Source of the DNA: Eubacterium sp.
Lineage (GTDB): Bacteria; Bacillota; Clostridia; Lachnospirales; Lachnospiraceae
Length of the DNA: 8,611 bases
Direction of reading: 5' to 3'
Assembly (NCBI GenBank): GCA_024681495.1
Contig: JAILAS010000206.1
Span: forward strand, 1-8,611
Each line of letters opens with the position of its first letter. The first letter of the stretch is position 1. Made by a program: the position numbers and the translations under genes. Below are positions 6,134 through 8,611 of the stretch, in pieces. A model generated the notes under the pieces. It made no database searches and was not told where the DNA came from. It worked only from the letters and a program-made list of their open reading frames with translations.

Positions 6134-8611
6134 TCAGACTATCTCTTCTATCTTCGCCCAGTCGAGCGCCGCCAGCGCAGTCTCAACGGCGTCGAAGAGC
6201 TCCTTCTCATCGGGCGGGAGGCTGAACTCCTTAAGCGAATCCAGCACCATCCGCGTGCCGTCGAAATCCATCATGCCCGCCAGCTCCCTTAAGGCGCCCT
6301 TAGCATCCTCAATCATTTCCGAATCCGCAGGAGGAAGGTCCGCGGCGCCTTCGTCCTGCGTCCCAAAGATATCATCGAGCTGCGCCAATACGCTCTCCAG
6401 CGCACGACGCAATGCCGGATCGTCCCTATCGATGATTCCGGTATCTCCCGAGTGTCCCGCATCCTCCAGTGAGCGGGACATCTCCGATATGTCGTTTAAT
6501 CCAATACTGCCTGCGGAGCTCTTCATGGCGTGGACCTTTATGGTGTAGAACTCGTAGTCGCCGCGCGAAAGCGCGTCTCCGAGCTCGTCCATCCTGGCCT
6601 GCAGCGTCCTGGCGAACGTCTCAGCCGCCGCCACAAACGACGCCTTCGATCCGCAGAACGAAACTCCGTCGTCCACATTAATCCCCGAGACGCTCCCGAG
6701 CGCGGCGAAAGCCTCCGCCTCCCCGTCGGACAATGCCACCTCCGGCACTCCGTCCGCGGGCTCTTCCATAAGCTCCTCCGGAAGGTTCCTCATGAGACAC
6801 TCCTCGAGCGCGCGCCCGTCCACAGGCTTGGCGAGGTATCCGTCGAAGCCTTCGCTCCGGTAGTACTGCTCACCCTCGTTGGCGTAATTCGCGGTAAGGG
6901 CGATGACCGGCTTTTCGAAGCCCGCCTCCCTCAGCCGCCCGAGCGTCTCAATGCCGTCCATCTGCGGCATCATGTGGTCTAATAGAATTATATCATAATT
7001 CCCCTCTTCGCTCACCATATCCAGGCACTTTTGTCCGCTGAGCGCAGTGTCGGCCCGAACACACGTCTTCTCGAGGAGGCCCAGCAGCACCCGGAGGTTC
7101 ATCTCATTGTCGTCCACGACGAGGACGCGGGCGTTCGGCGCGCTAAACAGTGGCTTGTAGGCCAAGTCGTCCGCCGAGTCCACGCGCTCCATGGTGAACT
7201 CGCCCATGGGCGCATCGTCCTCCACGACCTGGTTCAGCGTAAAGTGGAAGGTGGAACCCTCGCCGTATACGGAGTCGCAGGTGAGCCTGCCGCCCATCAG
7301 CTCCACGAACTGGCGCGAGATATCCAGCCCCAGACCGGTGCCCAGTATGGCCTTGTTCCTCTTCTCGTCGACACGCTCGAAGGCCGTAAACAGCTTGTCC
7401 CTGTCCTCGTCCCTAACGCCAATGCCGGTATCCTCCACGGCGTAGTAAATCCTGCGGGTATTCGCATTGGCGGCCTCAACGCGGACGTGGAGCGTGAAAC
7501 CGCCTTCCGGCGTGTACTTCACAGCGTTGGTCAGGAGGTTCAAAAGTATCTGCTTTATCTTCCCCTCGTCGCCGACGAGCGAGGACGGGATCTCAGGGTC
7601 AATGTCCAGGTTGAACCACAGCCCCTTCTCGTCGCTCTTCACGCGGATCATCTCGACTATGGACCTGAAGAACGGCAGCGTCCCGTACGGGGTCTCCACC
7701 AGCGTCATCTTGCCCGACTCCACCTTGGAGAGGTCGAGGATGTCGTTTACCAGCGACAGCAGGAGCTTCGAGGCGTTCATGATGGAGGCGGCGTAGGAAT
7801 TCACCGTCTTCCCATAGTCCCCGGCGCCCGCGGGCACGTCCTCCCTGAGTATCATCTGGTCCATTCCCATGATGGTGTTTATGGGCGTGCGGATCTCGTG
7901 GCTCATATTGGCCAGGAATCTGGACTTCGCGCCGTTTGCGCGCTCAGCCTCCTCCTTCGCGGCCCGGATCTCCTCGTACTGCCGCGAGATTATCGTCATC
8001 CTGATCACCCTGTAGACAATGAACGCCGTAGCGAGGATGGACAGCAGGAATATGCATATCTTCACCACCGGGAGCTCGAAGAACCTCGCGTCCTTGGTGA
8101 TGATGAAGGTCTCCTCCCTCATCACCTCACGCGTTATGGTGTCGAGAATCTGGATGTGCAGCGTGTAGCCGCCCGGCTCGAGGTTCGTGTACTCGAGGTC
8201 GGATATGTCGCTCTGACTCGAGACGGTTCCATCGTCGGAGGAGCCCTCGAGGTACAGCTTCACCAGCGGATTCGACATCGAGAAATTGAGGACCGCGGCG
8301 GAGATCACAATACGCCCGTCACCTGCCGGGATTTTGAAGCGTCCGTCGGCGTCCGGCTCGACGACCTCGTCCTGATACCTGAGGCTGTTTACAATTATGT
8401 TGTAGTCGGCCTTGTCGCCCGCCTTCTCCGTAGTCGACACCGCCCTCACGCAGTCGGTGCAGCACAGGTACAGCGTGCCGTCCTCGTCGCACTCGCACCA
8501 GGAATTGGCCGTCAACGCCGTCGTAAACCCGTGTGTATAATCCAAAAGCTTATAGTTATATGTCCCGTTTTCTATGAGCTCGTCTATCTGCACCACGTAG
8601 ATGCCGGCGCT
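6134..8611 (-). CDS. Hybrid sensor histidine kinase, N-terminus beyond window
   Basis: 825 C-terminal residues are visible and the frame stays open to the window edge; the GTG codons near 8596 are internal. Numbering from the first visible codon: 1-58 look like the last blades of a two-component-regulator propeller (GIYVVQID, DGTLYLCCTDCVRAV); about 70-172 a Y_Y_Y immunoglobulin-like domain (LEYTNLEPGGYTLHIQ); a membrane helix 179-201; a short coiled linker; HisKA with SHEIRTP (H238); HATPase with N362, DTGIG (D394) and GTGLGL; a receiver with D500/D501, D545 in ILLDHMMP, T573 and K595; Hpt with KVHAMKSSAGSIG (H694); and a 60-residue helical tail. All catalytic residues are present, so a His-Asp-His-Asp relay is expected, with the next gene as final acceptor. 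The extracellular part probably senses a polysaccharide or other surface ligand, as in related propeller kinases (inference). Confidence 0.88.
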   Translation of the reverse strand, partial: SAGIYVVQIDELIENGTYNYKLLDYTHGFTTALTANSWCECDEDGTLYLCCTDCVRAVSTTEKAGDKADYNIIVNSLRYQDEVVEPDADGRFKIPAGDGRIVISAAVLNFSMSNPLVKLYLEGSSDDGTVSSQSDISDLEYTNLEPGGYTLHIQILDTITREVMREETFIITKDARFFELPVVKICIFLLSILATAFIVYRVIRMTIISRQYEEIRAAKEEAERANGAKSRFLANMSHEIRTPINTIMGMDQMILREDVPAGAGDYGKTVNSYAASIMNASKLLLSLVNDILDLSKVESGKMTLVETPYGTLPFFRSIVEMIRVKSDEKGLWFNLDIDPEIPSSLVGDEGKIKQILLNLLTNAVKYTPEGGFTLHVRVEAANANTRRIYYAVEDTGIGVRDEDRDKLFTAFERVDEKRNKAILGTGLGLDISRQFVELMGGRLTCDSVYGEGSTFHFTLNQVVEDDAPMGEFTMERVDSADDLAYKPLFSAPNARVLVVDDNEMNLRVLLGLLEKTCVRADTALSGQKCLDMVSEEGNYDIILLDHMMPQMDGIETLGRLREAGFEKPVIALTANYANEGEQYYRSEGFDGYLAKPVDGRALEECLMRNLPEELMEEPADGVPEVALSDGEAEAFAALGSVSGINVDDGVSFCGSKASFVAAAETFARTLQARMDELGDALSRGDYEFYTIKVHAMKSSAGSIGLNDISEMSRSLEDAGHSGDTGIIDRDDPALRRALESVLAQLDDIFGTQDEGAADLPPADSEMIEDAKGALRELAGMMDFDGTRMVLDSLKEFSLPPDEKELFDAVETALAALDWAKIEEIV

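Overview
The window looks like chromosome from a Gram-positive anaerobe of the class Clostridia, most likely Lachnospiraceae. This is inferred from protein style: a SipW/TasA pair, a fibro-slime protein, a MucBP surface protein with Asp/Thr/Ala-rich linkers, a BTAD regulator with a degenerate C-terminal domain, and a hybrid sensor kinase. Strong purine-rich ribosome binding sites and GC-rich codons fit; no sequence search was possible. I saw no mobile element, tRNA, rRNA or CRISPR array.

Region 1 (1-3347, minus strand) is a tightly packed operon of exported proteins, transcribed leftwards and leaving the window at base 1. In order of transcription: a small TasA/camelysin-like protein with a SipW-type signal peptide (2694-3347); a membrane- or wall-anchored surface protein with a KTSD motif before its C-terminal hydrophobic segment (1848-2675); a MucBP-type protein with an acidic linker and C-terminal membrane anchor (791-1855); and the N-terminal 264 residues of a fibro-slime-domain protein (1-794). 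The last three genes are spaced by 18 bp, an 8-bp overlap and a 4-bp ATGA overlap, so the four are probably expressed together.

Region 2 (3348-3558) is a divergent promoter region. It holds two perfect 10-bp direct repeats at an 11-bp pitch, placed in the -35 zone of the surface operon as in SARP-activated promoters; a TTAACG-CC-CGTTAA dyad; and a plausible sigma-A promoter for the rightward genes.

Region 3 (3559-5252, plus strand) is a two-gene operon: a SARP/BTAD-type regulator whose C-terminus looks like a GGDEF fold with a destroyed active site, and, coupled by TAATG, a SipW-like (S26B) signal peptidase. Inferred logic: the regulator switches on the divergent surface operon while the co-translated peptidase matures the TasA-like subunit, giving a self-contained extracellular fibre or matrix module.

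Region 4 (5253-8611) holds a strong bidirectional terminator and then, convergent to the peptidase, a two-gene signalling operon on the minus strand: the C-terminal 825 residues of a hybrid sensor histidine kinase (propeller remnant, Y_Y_Y domain, TM, HisKA, HATPase, REC, Hpt) followed by a response regulator with a pseudo-receiver and a canonical receiver but no DNA-binding domain. Whether this relay controls the surface module is unknown; adjacency is the only hint.
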